A stretch of DNA of 64,000 bases, from the NCBI GenBank assembly GCA_965277775.1, contig OZ255843.1, positions 1,240,001-1,304,000 of the forward strand, given 5' to 3'. Shown one piece after another: positions 17,187 through 26,149 of the stretch (its first letter is position 1; every line of letters begins with the position of its first letter). The stretch comes from G965195345 sp965277775. Its GTDB lineage: Bacteria > Pseudomonadota > Gammaproteobacteria > CAKMZV01. Made by a program: the position numbers and the translations under genes. The notes under the pieces were generated by a model. It saw nothing but the letters and a program-made list of their open reading frames with translations, did not search any database and was not told where the DNA came from.

Positions 17187-18884
17187 TTATCCTTCTGACA
17201 ATATCATTTCATCTTGCCCAGCGCCCGAAGGAATCATGGGAAAGACATTTTCTTCGCGGTCAGTGATGACGTCAATGAAGACCAAGCGATCTTTAATGGC
17301 AAAGGCTTGCTCTAATTCAGCTCTAAGCGTTTTAGGGTCTTTTATGCGCACCCCAACGTGACCGTAAGACTCAACAAGCTTGGTAAAATCGGGCAAAGAT
17401 TGCATATAGGACATGGCATAGCGACGCTCGTAGAAGAACTCCTGCCATTGCCTGACCATGCCAAGGTAGCCGTTGTTCAAGCACAATATTTTAACGGGTA
17501 AAGCATATTGTGAGCAGGTGGACAGTTCTTGTAGCATCATTTGGATGCTGCCTTCACCGGTGACGCACACCACTTCTGCATCAGGATGGGCTTTTTTCAC
17601 ACCCATGGCCGCAGGAAAACCAAAACCCATAGTGCCCAAGCCACCCGAATTGATCCAACGTAGCGGTTTGGTAAAGTGATAGTACTGAGCCGCCCACATT
17701 TGGTGCTGCCCGACATCGGAGGTTATGTAGGCATCCCCTTTGGTGATTTCATACAAGTGCTCGATCACCGCTTGGGGTTTGATCCTTTCGTCACATGTTT
17801 TGTAGGCCAAAGATTTGCGACTACGCCACTCATTGATTTGATCCCACCATTCACTGACACGGGCATTGGGTTTGCGCGTATCTTTGGCTAACATGTCTAA
17901 CATTTGTTCGAGAACTTGTTTGACGTCACCGACAATGGGGACATCGACGTCGACATTTTTGGCAATACTTGAGGGGTCAATGTCAATATGAATGATTTTT
18001 GCATGGGGGCAGAATCTTTCCAAATTACCTGTGACGCGATCGTCAAAGCGCGCGCCGATGGCAACGAGCACATCGCAGTTGTGCATGGCCAAATTGGCTT
18101 CGTAGGTGCCGTGCATGCCTAACATGCCGAGAAATAAAGGATCGGTCGCAGGATAGGCGCCTAAGCCCATGAGCGTATTGGTAATGGGGAAGTCAAATCG
18201 CTTAACCAATGCCGTCAATTGCTCAGAAGCATGACCCAAAATGACTCCGCCACCCGTATAAAAAATGGGTTTTTTGGCCGTCATCATGTAGTCGATGGCT
18301 TTTTTGATTTGCCCAAGATGCCCTTTGCCAACGGGTTGATAAGTTCGTATATCGACGGTGTCGGGATAAGAAAATTCAATTGATTGTGCTGTAACGTCTT
18401 TGGGTATGTCAATTACAACGGGACCTTTACGACCAGAGCAGGCAATGAAAAACGCTTTTTTAATCGTTACTGCCAAATCAGCAACGTCTCTGACCAGAAA
18501 ATTGTGTTTAACCACAGAGCGACTGACGCCAATCATATCGACTTCTTGGAAGGCATCGTTGCCAATAAGGTCAACAGGCACTTGTCCAGAAATCACCACC
18601 ATTGGAATAGAATCGGTGTAAGCGGTTGCTATGCCGGTTATGGCATTTGTGGCACCAGGACCTGAGGTGACCAGAACGGTTCCAGGTTTACCCGTTGAGC
18701 GTGCGTAACCATCCGCCGCATGGGTGGCTGCTTGCTCGTGCCGCACGAGAATGTGTTCAATGTCTGTTTGATTGTAGAGTGCATCGTAGATGTGTAAGAC
18801 GGCACCACCAGGGTACCCCCAAATACATTCCACGCCTTCTTGCTTTAGCGATTCGACTACAATCTGAGCGCCCGTTAATTTCAC
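17187..18884 (-). CDS. ilvB: Acetolactate synthase large (catalytic) subunit
   Basis: A ThDP-dependent enzyme of 565 residues making acetolactate or acetohydroxybutyrate. It shows GYPGGAVLHIYDAL, the ThDP-activating Glu in RHEQAATHAADGYAR, the FAD-binding middle domain and the ThDP/Mg motif GEGSIQMMLQELST with NNGYLGMVRQWQ. The start is a GTG at 18884 with GGAG at a good distance. About 260 bp of leader lies upstream before miaA. I see no clear branched-chain leader peptide or attenuator in it. Confidence 0.97.
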   Translation of the reverse strand: MKLTGAQIVVESLKQEGVECIWGYPGGAVLHIYDALYNQTDIEHILVRHEQAATHAADGYARSTGKPGTVLVTSGPGATNAITGIATAYTDSIPMVVISGQVPVDLIGNDAFQEVDMIGVSRSVVKHNFLVRDVADLAVTIKKAFFIACSGRKGPVVIDIPKDVTAQSIEFSYPDTVDIRTYQPVGKGHLGQIKKAIDYMMTAKKPIFYTGGGVILGHASEQLTALVKRFDFPITNTLMGLGAYPATDPLFLGMLGMHGTYEANLAMHNCDVLVAIGARFDDRVTGNLERFCPHAKIIHIDIDPSSIAKNVDVDVPIVGDVKQVLEQMLDMLAKDTRKPNARVSEWWDQINEWRSRKSLAYKTCDERIKPQAVIEHLYEITKGDAYITSDVGQHQMWAAQYYHFTKPLRWINSGGLGTMGFGFPAAMGVKKAHPDAEVVCVTGEGSIQMMLQELSTCSQYALPVKILCLNNGYLGMVRQWQEFFYERRYAMSYMQSLPDFTKLVESYGHVGVRIKDPKTLRAELEQAFAIKDRLVFIDVITDREENVFPMIPSGAGQDEMILSEG

Positions 18885-19146
18885 TTATTTCTCCGATATA
18901 AAAAACACACCTTTATTAGAAAATGAAGATGCTTGATTACTATAAAAAATCATTCGTAATGATGGTAAAAAAGAGCCGATTGGGCAAAGAGTCTGCTTGA
19001 GCAGGATAAGCGGGGCAAACTTTAGGGCGCGCAAGTGTACCCAATTTTGAGTATTATTTCAATGAAAAATCTTGTTTTCTAAGCAAAAACGCCGAAAAAC
19101 GCTCACTTTTGCCCGATTTTATGGTGTGAACAGCGACTTCTAATGA

Positions 19147-20100
19147 TTATGATGACTCGAGATTCAGGTGTTGCAGCAGTTGATCAAACATTTGAGACGT
19201 CGTCAACTTGTCCACTTCAATGAGAGTGGCTGTCGGGAATTTTTTGAACCATGTGCGCTGTTTTTTGGCCAATTGATGGGTGGCGGTAATGGCCAATTCA
19301 ATCGCTTGGTCACGCGTGATGGTTTGATCTAAATAATCCCACCACTGACGGTATCCCACACTGCGGATGGCGGTATTTTCTAATGATAAGTTGGGATTTT
19401 GATACAAATTTTCGACTTCTTCATCAAAGCCAGCTTCCAGCATGTTTAAGAAGCGTTGCTTTATGATGGCTCGGTGTTTGTCGCGGTCATTCATGGTCAA
19501 GGCAATGATCTTGTCGGGTTTACTGAAGATTTTAACGGCGTCTTGCCATTGGCTCATGGGTTGCCCCGAAATTTGCCAAATGGCAATGGCCCGCATGATG
19601 CGCTGAGCATCATTGGGATGGAGGCGGTCTGCGCTGATGGGATCCACTTGCTTGAGTTGCTGATGCAATGCCTGGACGCCTTGGGTTTTTAATTGTTCAT
19701 TCAATGTCAAGCGAACCGACTCAGGCGTGCTCGGCAATTCGGACAGACCATTGAGCAAAGCATTGAAGTAGAGCATGCTACCACCGACCAACAGCGTTGG
19801 CTTTTGTTGCGCTTGGTTGTCATTGATGCATTGTGTTGCTTGATTGACAAATTGCGCCACCGAGTAATGGGTTTGGGCGTCCACGCAATCGATTAAATGG
19901 TGGCGAACAAGTTGTCGTTCTGTTGCCGTGGGTTTGGCCGAACCAATGTCTAGGCCTTTATAGACCATCACCGAATCAACGCTGATGATGTCGCATTGCA
20001 AATGTTGAGCCAGTTGGATGGCCACAGATGATTTGCCTGTGGCAGTTAAGCCCATAAGGGCAATGATGGGGCTTGTTAGAGCGCCATGGTTATTTGCCAC
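19147..20100 (-). CDS. miaA: tRNA dimethylallyltransferase
   Basis: Transfers a dimethylallyl group to A37 of tRNAs reading UNN codons. The P-loop is GLTATGKSS, followed by DIISVDSVMVYKGLDIGSAKPT. The frame is open to 20190, but that extension lies inside mutL. The GTG at 20100 gives 317 residues, matching the family, and overlaps the mutL end by 11 bp, so translation is probably coupled. It is the last gene of the tsaE-amiB-mutL-miaA block; hfq does not follow as it does in E. coli. Confidence 0.95.
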   Translation of the reverse strand: MANNHGALTSPIIALMGLTATGKSSVAIQLAQHLQCDIISVDSVMVYKGLDIGSAKPTATERQLVRHHLIDCVDAQTHYSVAQFVNQATQCINDNQAQQKPTLLVGGSMLYFNALLNGLSELPSTPESVRLTLNEQLKTQGVQALHQQLKQVDPISADRLHPNDAQRIMRAIAIWQISGQPMSQWQDAVKIFSKPDKIIALTMNDRDKHRAIIKQRFLNMLEAGFDEEVENLYQNPNLSLENTAIRSVGYRQWWDYLDQTITRDQAIELAITATHQLAKKQRTWFKKFPTATLIEVDKLTTSQMFDQLLQHLNLESS

Positions 20101-21856
20101 GCTTGAACCATGCATCCATCTCGGCCACGGGAAAGTGTTGAATGATTGGGCGACCATGATTGCAAACTTCACCAGATTCGACGTTTTCAAGCTGGCGCAG
20201 CAGGGCGTTCATTTCGTTGAGATTCATCATCCGATTGGCACGAACAGCACTGTGACAGGCAATGGTGGACAGCAATGCCTCTATGTTTTGGCGCATTCTA
20301 TGCGAATCAGACTCTTGCAGTAGGTCACTGAGCGTGTCGTGCACCAATTGCTTAATGTCCATATTCAGTAGCAATGAAGGAATTTGGCGAATGATGGCGG
20401 CGTTGTCACTGGCGGGTTCAATGATGAATTTCAGCGCTGTGAAATGGTCGTTGTGGCTATTGAGCAGCTCGCGTTCATCCGAGCTGAGGCTCAGACTGAT
20501 GGGGACTAATAGGGTTTGGGCAGACAAATTATTATTTTGGTAGGCCGCCTTGAGTTTTTCATACAATATTCTTTCATGCGCACCATGGGCATCGACCACA
20601 CAAATGCCGAGTTCAGTGGTGCTGAGAATAAAAGCCCCGTGGACAAAGGCCAAGGCTTCACCCAAGGGTGCGTTCATTGAGGCCAGATCCACAGTTTGTG
20701 CGCGAGGTTCTGGTTCGTTGGCAAACGGAATGTAGGACTCTAAGCGAGATGAATTTGCGGCAGGCGAACGTGGGCTACTATGACCCGTCGGACGTTGAAA
20801 GACCAACTGCTGAGACTGTACAGGCAAATCACGGCTAACAACAGGCGGATTGTTTTTGTTCGCTTCATCCTGTTCTTTGATGGGGCGCGATATGGTGTGG
20901 TGCACCGCTTGGCGAATGAAATCAAATGCGCCCGTTTGACGAAAACGCACCTCATGTTTAGCGGGATGAACATTGACGTCCACCTCTGAGGCAGGCAGGT
21001 CAAAATACAACACATAAGCGGGTTGTCGATCGTGATACATCATGTCTCTATAGGCGCGTCGTACTGCACCAGAAAGCAATTTGTCTTTGACCATGCGTTG
21101 GTTGACGTACCAATATTGCATGTCGTTTTGGGCGCGTGAGAAGACCGGTTTGGCGACAAAACCGTGGAGTGAAAAATCCCCTTGTTTGAATTTTATTTCA
21201 ACGGCGGCTTCGCAGAAATCTTTGCCAAGAACTTGACGAATACGCGCCAACTGAGAGGTGGTGTCGCTGCTTTGTTCACAACGGAATACTTGTTTGCCAT
21301 TGTGCTCAACGACAAAAGCGCAATGCGGATTGGCCAAAACCAGACGATGAATGGTGTTTAAGCAATGTCTGTATTCAGTGGACTCAGCGCGTAAGAATTT
21401 TTTGCGGGCGGGCACGTTAAAGAATAAATCGTCCAACTGCACCTCAGTGCCTTCTGAACAAGCGATGGGTTTGATGTCTTCATTGCGCCAAATCCAGCCA
21501 TGTTCATCGGCTTTGGTTTTTGAAGTGATCGACAATCGGCTCACCGCGCTGATACTCGACAATGCTTCTCCACGAAAGCCTAAGGTTTGAATGTTGAACA
21601 GATCGCTCGATTGCGTGATTTTGCTGGTGGCGTGCGCCTCAACCGCCAGTTTCAAGTCTGCTTGAGACAGCCCGATGCCATTGTCAATGACACAGATGCG
21701 ACCAATGCCGCCTTTTTGCAGTTGGATTTTAATGGTATCAGCTTTGGCATCGATGGCATTTTCCACCAGTTCTTTGACGACGGAAGCGGGGCGTTCAATC
21801 ACTTCGCCAGCGGCGATTTGATTGGCTAGTGCGGGGGGGAGGATTTTTATTGGCAT
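20090..21856 (-). CDS. mutL: DNA mismatch repair protein MutL
   Basis: 588 residues. The N-terminal GHKL ATPase has IAAGEVIERPASVVKELVENAIDA (split over motif I), VIDNGIGL and TLGFRGEALSSI. A Ser/Pro-rich linker covers roughly residues 325-390. The C-terminal dimerisation domain contains DAHGAHERILYE starting at residue 422, matching the DxHxxxE(x4)E endonuclease pattern, plus ACHSAVRANR and CNHGRP. E. coli MutL lacks this activity. The pattern therefore suggests nicking activity and mismatch repair without MutH, which is inference from motifs. The start ATG shares one base with the amiB stop. Confidence 0.95.
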   Translation of the reverse strand: MPIKILPPALANQIAAGEVIERPASVVKELVENAIDAKADTIKIQLQKGGIGRICVIDNGIGLSQADLKLAVEAHATSKITQSSDLFNIQTLGFRGEALSSISAVSRLSITSKTKADEHGWIWRNEDIKPIACSEGTEVQLDDLFFNVPARKKFLRAESTEYRHCLNTIHRLVLANPHCAFVVEHNGKQVFRCEQSSDTTSQLARIRQVLGKDFCEAAVEIKFKQGDFSLHGFVAKPVFSRAQNDMQYWYVNQRMVKDKLLSGAVRRAYRDMMYHDRQPAYVLYFDLPASEVDVNVHPAKHEVRFRQTGAFDFIRQAVHHTISRPIKEQDEANKNNPPVVSRDLPVQSQQLVFQRPTGHSSPRSPAANSSRLESYIPFANEPEPRAQTVDLASMNAPLGEALAFVHGAFILSTTELGICVVDAHGAHERILYEKLKAAYQNNNLSAQTLLVPISLSLSSDERELLNSHNDHFTALKFIIEPASDNAAIIRQIPSLLLNMDIKQLVHDTLSDLLQESDSHRMRQNIEALLSTIACHSAVRANRMMNLNEMNALLRQLENVESGEVCNHGRPIIQHFPVAEMDAWFKRGK

Positions 21857-23226
21857 TACTTTGGAATGATGAGTTTTTGCCCAACATAAATTCGATCAGA
21901 GGTTAAGGCATTGGTGTTTTTAATGTTTTGAATGGATCGACCGTATAAGCGTGAAATGGTGTAAAGGGTTTCACCAGATTGTACAACGTGAAGCGGCAAA
22001 TATTCTGCTTCATTGGGTGGCGGCGCTGTCTCTAAGGTTGTCAGTGGGCGACGGGGCAAAATGTAACGGTTTTTGTAGGCTTTCAATCCTTGGTAGAGTG
22101 CCTGAGCCACGGCATTTTGCCCGCGCTTAGAACGCAGCCTTTTGGCATCAGCTTGATTGGTTAGGAAACCCGTTTCAACCAAGACTGATGCGATGGGCGA
22201 TCGAAGCACCGCAAAATTCGCACTGTGGGGCTTTTTAAAAGCAAGCGGCCCCGCCTTTTTGAGTGATTTGAGGAGGGTGTTCGCCAATCTGTGAGAGCTG
22301 CCCAAAGTTGCCTGAAATTGGATGTCAGACAATGCCCGTCGTAGGTCGGCTGGTAAGTCTTGCAATTTAAATTCAAAACCGTCAACGCTGTTTTCATTTT
22401 TTGCCAATCTTTGAGCCATCCTATCGGACGCTTTTTCAGACAAGGTGTAAACGGATGCGCCTTTAACGTATTTTGCCGAAGGCAGCGCATCGGCGTGAAT
22501 GGAGATGAACACATCGGCATTACTCTTATTGGCCAAGCGCACGCGTTCAACGAGGGGAACTTTTTTATCCTTGGGCCGAGTTAATAAGACTTCAAAGTGC
22601 GGGTCTTTTCTCAACAATGCAGCCAATTTATTACTGATGTTAAAGACCACCTTCTTTTCAATGGTGCCGAATGCTGTCGCCCCTGGATCAACGCCACCGT
22701 GACCTGCGTCGATCATGATCTTGGCCTTTATGACTTTTTTGGAAGGCGGCAGTATGTGTGAAGTTTGCGCCTTTTTGGCTTTGCTTTGGTTTTTTGCCGA
22801 TGAATGTAATTGCAAGTTCAATTGGTGCGAACCATCGTGCTTGTTGACAGAGAACTTGACGCTTGGGTTGCCTTTTAAATCAAAGACAATGCGAAAATAA
22901 TTTTTTTCGTTATTCGTGGCTGTTCGGATGCTTTGAATGAGCGATTTATCGCCAAAATTCCGTTCTAAAGATGCGGCGCTTTTGCTATTCTTAAAATCCA
23001 CCACCAATCGGTCATTGGATTGTTTGGGTTCTAAGCGAAAATATTTATATTGAAAAGACTGGTTTAAGGTGATTGAGACCAGAGTTTTAGTCGGCGACTT
23101 TGTGCTGACTGTCAATCCTGTTATGGTCGATGCAGCCAGTGCGTGGATGGGCAGAATAGCCATCATGAACAGCAGCAAGCAATGTACCCTAAAGCCTGTT
23201 ATTGTGAACAATCGAAAAAAAATCAT
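21856..23226 (-). CDS. amiB: N-acetylmuramoyl-L-alanine amidase AmiB-type, with LysM
   Basis: A periplasmic cell-separation amidase of 456 residues. In order: a signal sequence (to about residue 32), an AMIN septal-targeting domain (about 35-130), a Zn-dependent Amidase_3 domain with MIDAGHGGVDPGA, SIHADA and VLVETGFLTN, and a C-terminal LysM domain (VVQSGETLYTISRLYG onward). The LysM domain is found in many AmiB proteins but not in E. coli AmiB. The place between tsaE and mutL supports AmiB. Confidence 0.94.
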   Translation of the reverse strand: MIFFRLFTITGFRVHCLLLFMMAILPIHALAASTITGLTVSTKSPTKTLVSITLNQSFQYKYFRLEPKQSNDRLVVDFKNSKSAASLERNFGDKSLIQSIRTATNNEKNYFRIVFDLKGNPSVKFSVNKHDGSHQLNLQLHSSAKNQSKAKKAQTSHILPPSKKVIKAKIMIDAGHGGVDPGATAFGTIEKKVVFNISNKLAALLRKDPHFEVLLTRPKDKKVPLVERVRLANKSNADVFISIHADALPSAKYVKGASVYTLSEKASDRMAQRLAKNENSVDGFEFKLQDLPADLRRALSDIQFQATLGSSHRLANTLLKSLKKAGPLAFKKPHSANFAVLRSPIASVLVETGFLTNQADAKRLRSKRGQNAVAQALYQGLKAYKNRYILPRRPLTTLETAPPPNEAEYLPLHVVQSGETLYTISRLYGRSIQNIKNTNALTSDRIYVGQKLIIPK

Positions 23227-23231
23227 TGCAA

Positions 23232-23720
23232 TTATCTGAGCTGAATGGGAAATTTGTCGGGTATGTCCAGTGTGATGGTTCGGCCATTGTCATAACAATC
23301 TTGCTGTGTGTCAAAATGAATCGCCAGCGCTTGTTCAGTCAACCCATCAAGCAATGGTTGTGGCCATTCTATAAGGGCAACGGTGTTGTGCACGAGGTGG
23401 TCAAACAGTCCCATATATTCTAATTCATCAATAGATTTTATCCTATATAGATCGATGTGGTAAAGGCTGAAATCATATTTTGTTGGATAGACCTTGATGA
23501 TCTCATAAGTGGGGCTTTTAACAATGGTTTCATCGGTCAATGCTTGAATCAAGCCACGACAAAAAGTGGTTTTGCCAGAGCCCAAATCACCCGTTAAAAA
23601 GATGATGCACCCCTGCGCCGACGCCGTAATCGGTGCTTGGTTTTGAAGCAAATTTAAAGCCAGCTTCTGCCCCAATTGCTCTGTTTGTTGGGCGCTTTGG
23701 CTATGAACGGTTTCTTTCAA
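23232..23720 (-). CDS. tsaE: tRNA threonylcarbamoyladenosine biosynthesis ATPase TsaE
   Basis: 162 residues. The Walker A is GDLGSGKTTFCRGL, followed by SPTYEIIKVY in place of the usual SPTFTLVNEY and a late LIEWP. It works with TsaB and TsaD in t6A37 synthesis. It overlaps the end of aroE by 20 bp and precedes amiB by 5 bp. Confidence 0.95.
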   Translation of the reverse strand: MKETVHSQSAQQTEQLGQKLALNLLQNQAPITASAQGCIIFLTGDLGSGKTTFCRGLIQALTDETIVKSPTYEIIKVYPTKYDFSLYHIDLYRIKSIDELEYMGLFDHLVHNTVALIEWPQPLLDGLTEQALAIHFDTQQDCYDNGRTITLDIPDKFPIQLR

Positions 23721-24540
23721 GATTTAAGCTGTCAAATATGGGTGAGGTTGAGGGTCGTACTTGGGTCCACAGATAGAATGCCAATGCCGCTTGTTCAATG
23801 AGCATGCCAAGCCCATCGCATACCACCCCCGCTTGGCAAGATATTGCCCACTGTTCAAACGGGGTGCGTTGCTTGGCATACATTAAATCATAGGCCAAGG
23901 TATGCGTTGAAAATATGGCGTGGGGCAGATCGGGAACGGCACCATCTAAGCTGGCTGAAGTGGCGTTGATGACAATGTCAAAAGATTGCGGTTTGATGTC
24001 TGAAAAGCGATTGCTGCAAAGGCCAAAAAGAGCGCCAACTTTCTCAGCATTGGACAAGGTGCGATTTGCTAAAACAACTTTTTTGGGGTTTTTTTGTAGC
24101 AGTGCACCCAAGATGCCGCGTGCTGCACCCCCTGCGCCAAGGATGAGGATTGTTTGATCGGTGATTGGAAAGGCTAATCGGGTTGTTAGGTCGTGTACCA
24201 GACCATCCCCATCGGTGTTAAAACCAACGATATTGGGCGTAAATTTTAGGGTATTAACAGCGCCAGATTGTTGCGCTGAGGGATCAATGGTGCCATTTTG
24301 TTCGGCAAAGGTCCATGCTTTGGTTTTGTGTGGGACGGTGATGTTGATGCCATCATAGGTACGCGCAAGGTCGTGAATGTGTGTGTCGAATTCAGCAGCC
24401 CGAACATGGATTTTTTCATAGCTTAGATCAATGCTTTGTTGCTGGGCAAAAGCACGATGGATGACGGGTGATAAGCTGTGCGCAATGGGGTCGCCAATAA
24501 CGGCGCAACGATGTTTCAACGATTGAGCCATTGCGCACAT
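23701..24540 (-). CDS. aroE: Shikimate dehydrogenase
   Basis: Reduces 3-dehydroshikimate with NADPH. It is 279 residues with VIGDPIAHSLSPVIHRAF, the catalytic Lys in NITVPHKTKAW, and the cofactor motif ILGAGGAARGILGAL followed by LANRT. The start overlaps hemB by 25 bp; a second Met three codons in (24531) would still overlap it. The link with tsaE downstream is positional, with no obvious shared function. Confidence 0.96.
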   Translation of the reverse strand: MCAMAQSLKHRCAVIGDPIAHSLSPVIHRAFAQQQSIDLSYEKIHVRAAEFDTHIHDLARTYDGINITVPHKTKAWTFAEQNGTIDPSAQQSGAVNTLKFTPNIVGFNTDGDGLVHDLTTRLAFPITDQTILILGAGGAARGILGALLQKNPKKVVLANRTLSNAEKVGALFGLCSNRFSDIKPQSFDIVINATSASLDGAVPDLPHAIFSTHTLAYDLMYAKQRTPFEQWAISCQAGVVCDGLGMLIEQAALAFYLWTQVRPSTSPIFDSLNLERNRS

Positions 24541-25508
24541 TCAACGGCGTAGTAAGTCAATATGCCATCGGCGCCCGCCCGTTTCATCGCCAATAATGAC
24601 TCTAACACAACCGCCTCTTCTTCAAGCCAACCATTGATGGCAGCCGCTTTTAACATGGCGTATTCACCGCTGACATGATAGATCAGAGTAGGTCTTTTAA
24701 AGGTTGATTTGACCCGCCAGACGATGTCCAAATACGGCAACCCTGGTTTGATCATCACCATATCGGCGCCCTCGTCCAAATCCAATTGGACTTCATGCAA
24801 GGCTTCATCGCTGTTGGCGGGATCCATTTGGTAGGTTTTTTTATCGGCTTTTTGCAAAGCGCTTGCTGAGCCAACCGCGTCGCGAAAGGGGCCATAAAAT
24901 GCAGAGGCATATTTGGCCGAGTAGGCCAGGATTTGGGTGTTATGATAGTTTTGTTTTTCCAACGCTTGCCGAATGGCGCCCACACGACCATCCATCATAT
25001 CTGAAGGGGCGACAATGTCAGCCCCCGCTCGGGCATGACACAAGGCTTGTTGGATGAGGATGGCAATGGTCTCGTCGTTTAAGACATAACCCGTTTCATC
25101 TATGATGCCATCTTGTCCGTGAGAAGTATAAGGGTCTAAGGCAATGTCAGTGATCACCCCCAGGTCGGGGCATTCTGCTTTAAGCATGGCTATGGCTCGG
25201 GGAACCAAGCCTTCATGATTCAATGCCTCTTTGGCTTGGGGGCATTTTAAATCGGTAGCAACAACGGGGAAAAGCGCAATTGCTGAAATGCCTAATTGAT
25301 GTGCATTTTTGGCATAGGGCAGTAAGCGGTCCAGCGTGAGGCGCTCAATGCCAGGCATCGATGCGATGGCCTCGCTGTTCTGAGTGCCCTCTATGATGAA
25401 AACGGGTTGAATCAGATCAGCGGGCGATAAGGTGTTCTCACGTGTGAGCGCGCGACTGAAAGTACTAAATCGGATACGTCTGGGTCGATGAGGCAATTGT
25501 AAGGACAT
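24516..25508 (-). CDS. hemB: Delta-aminolevulinic acid dehydratase (porphobilinogen synthase)
   Basis: Condenses two 5-aminolevulinate molecules to porphobilinogen. It is 330 residues. The active-site lysines are visible in YSAKYASAFYGPFRDA and MIKPGLPYLDI. DMMDGRVGAIRQAL is also typical. The metal site region LDPYTSHGQDGI lacks the cysteine cluster of zinc-type enzymes, suggesting the Mg-dependent type. It starts 2 bp after the stop of the upstream beta-barrel gene. Confidence 0.96.
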   Translation of the reverse strand: MSLQLPHRPRRIRFSTFSRALTRENTLSPADLIQPVFIIEGTQNSEAIASMPGIERLTLDRLLPYAKNAHQLGISAIALFPVVATDLKCPQAKEALNHEGLVPRAIAMLKAECPDLGVITDIALDPYTSHGQDGIIDETGYVLNDETIAILIQQALCHARAGADIVAPSDMMDGRVGAIRQALEKQNYHNTQILAYSAKYASAFYGPFRDAVGSASALQKADKKTYQMDPANSDEALHEVQLDLDEGADMVMIKPGLPYLDIVWRVKSTFKRPTLIYHVSGEYAMLKAAAINGWLEEEAVVLESLLAMKRAGADGILTYYAVECAQWLNR

Positions 25509-25510
25509 GA

Positions 25511-26149
25511 TTATTCGGTGTCATTGTGGTTAAAAATGTGTTCAATCGTGAAGAAAATAAGATTGGTTCCGGGGTTGTGTTCAGAAAAATCGTTGTCTGA
25601 ATAATGCTGAAATTTTATTTGAAAGCCAATGGAGGATTCATCGGATTGATAACCTAAGGTGGCGCCACTGACAAATTGCCCGTGTGTGCCATAGCGTGTG
25701 TTACCGAGTTGTGTGGCAGAAAAATAAGCCAACCCCAAGTTTGTTTCTAAGTACAAGGGGAAGCCTTGCCAGCGATGTCTGTAGGCAGAATAAAGATCGA
25801 TCACATTGTTGATTGTGCGAAACCGAGACAGGTTTTCGTCCTCATTTGAAAATAATCCCAGATTCCACTGGCCCAAATTAAAATATAAATTGACGTCCAA
25901 ATGGTAGCGACCTGACACAATGACATCGGGTTTTATCTTCCATCGCGTGGTCAATCTGCCCGCATAGAGGTCTGGACCATCTGCCGAATAACCCGAATCA
26001 ATGCCGATGGAATCGGCACCGTAAGGATTGGCCGCAACATAAGTCACAATGCCTGCGACCACAGCCGTCCGAAACAGGGTGTCGTTGAGTACAGCGTGGG
26101 CGGATCCTGAAACCAATAAAACACATAGCCCCAGTGTTTTAGTCCACAT
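25511..26149 (-). CDS. PagL-like outer-membrane beta-barrel (acyloxyacyl hydrolase family)
   Basis: About 212 residues with a signal peptide ending near SGSAHA. The rest alternates polar and hydrophobic residues as in a small beta-barrel. Near the C-terminus, QHYSDNDFSEHNPGTN resembles the catalytic His-x-Ser stretch of PagL lipid A 3-O-deacylase, followed by a strand ending in an aromatic-rich tail. The similarity is partial, and the usual Ser-Asn after His is Ser-Asp here. The ATG at 26149 overlaps ilvD by 11 bp and gives a better signal peptide than the ATG at 26173. Confidence 0.65.
   Translation of the reverse strand: MWTKTLGLCVLLVSGSAHAVLNDTLFRTAVVAGIVTYVAANPYGADSIGIDSGYSADGPDLYAGRLTTRWKIKPDVIVSGRYHLDVNLYFNLGQWNLGLFSNEDENLSRFRTINNVIDLYSAYRHRWQGFPLYLETNLGLAYFSATQLGNTRYGTHGQFVSGATLGYQSDESSIGFQIKFQHYSDNDFSEHNPGTNLIFFTIEHIFNHNDTE

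Noticed and set aside
18885..19146. A possible leader peptide and attenuator before ilvB, including a 22-codon frame and a weak GCC-loop-GGC hairpin followed by Ts.
   Set aside because: The peptide is not enriched in Ile, Leu or Val, and the hairpin has only three base pairs.
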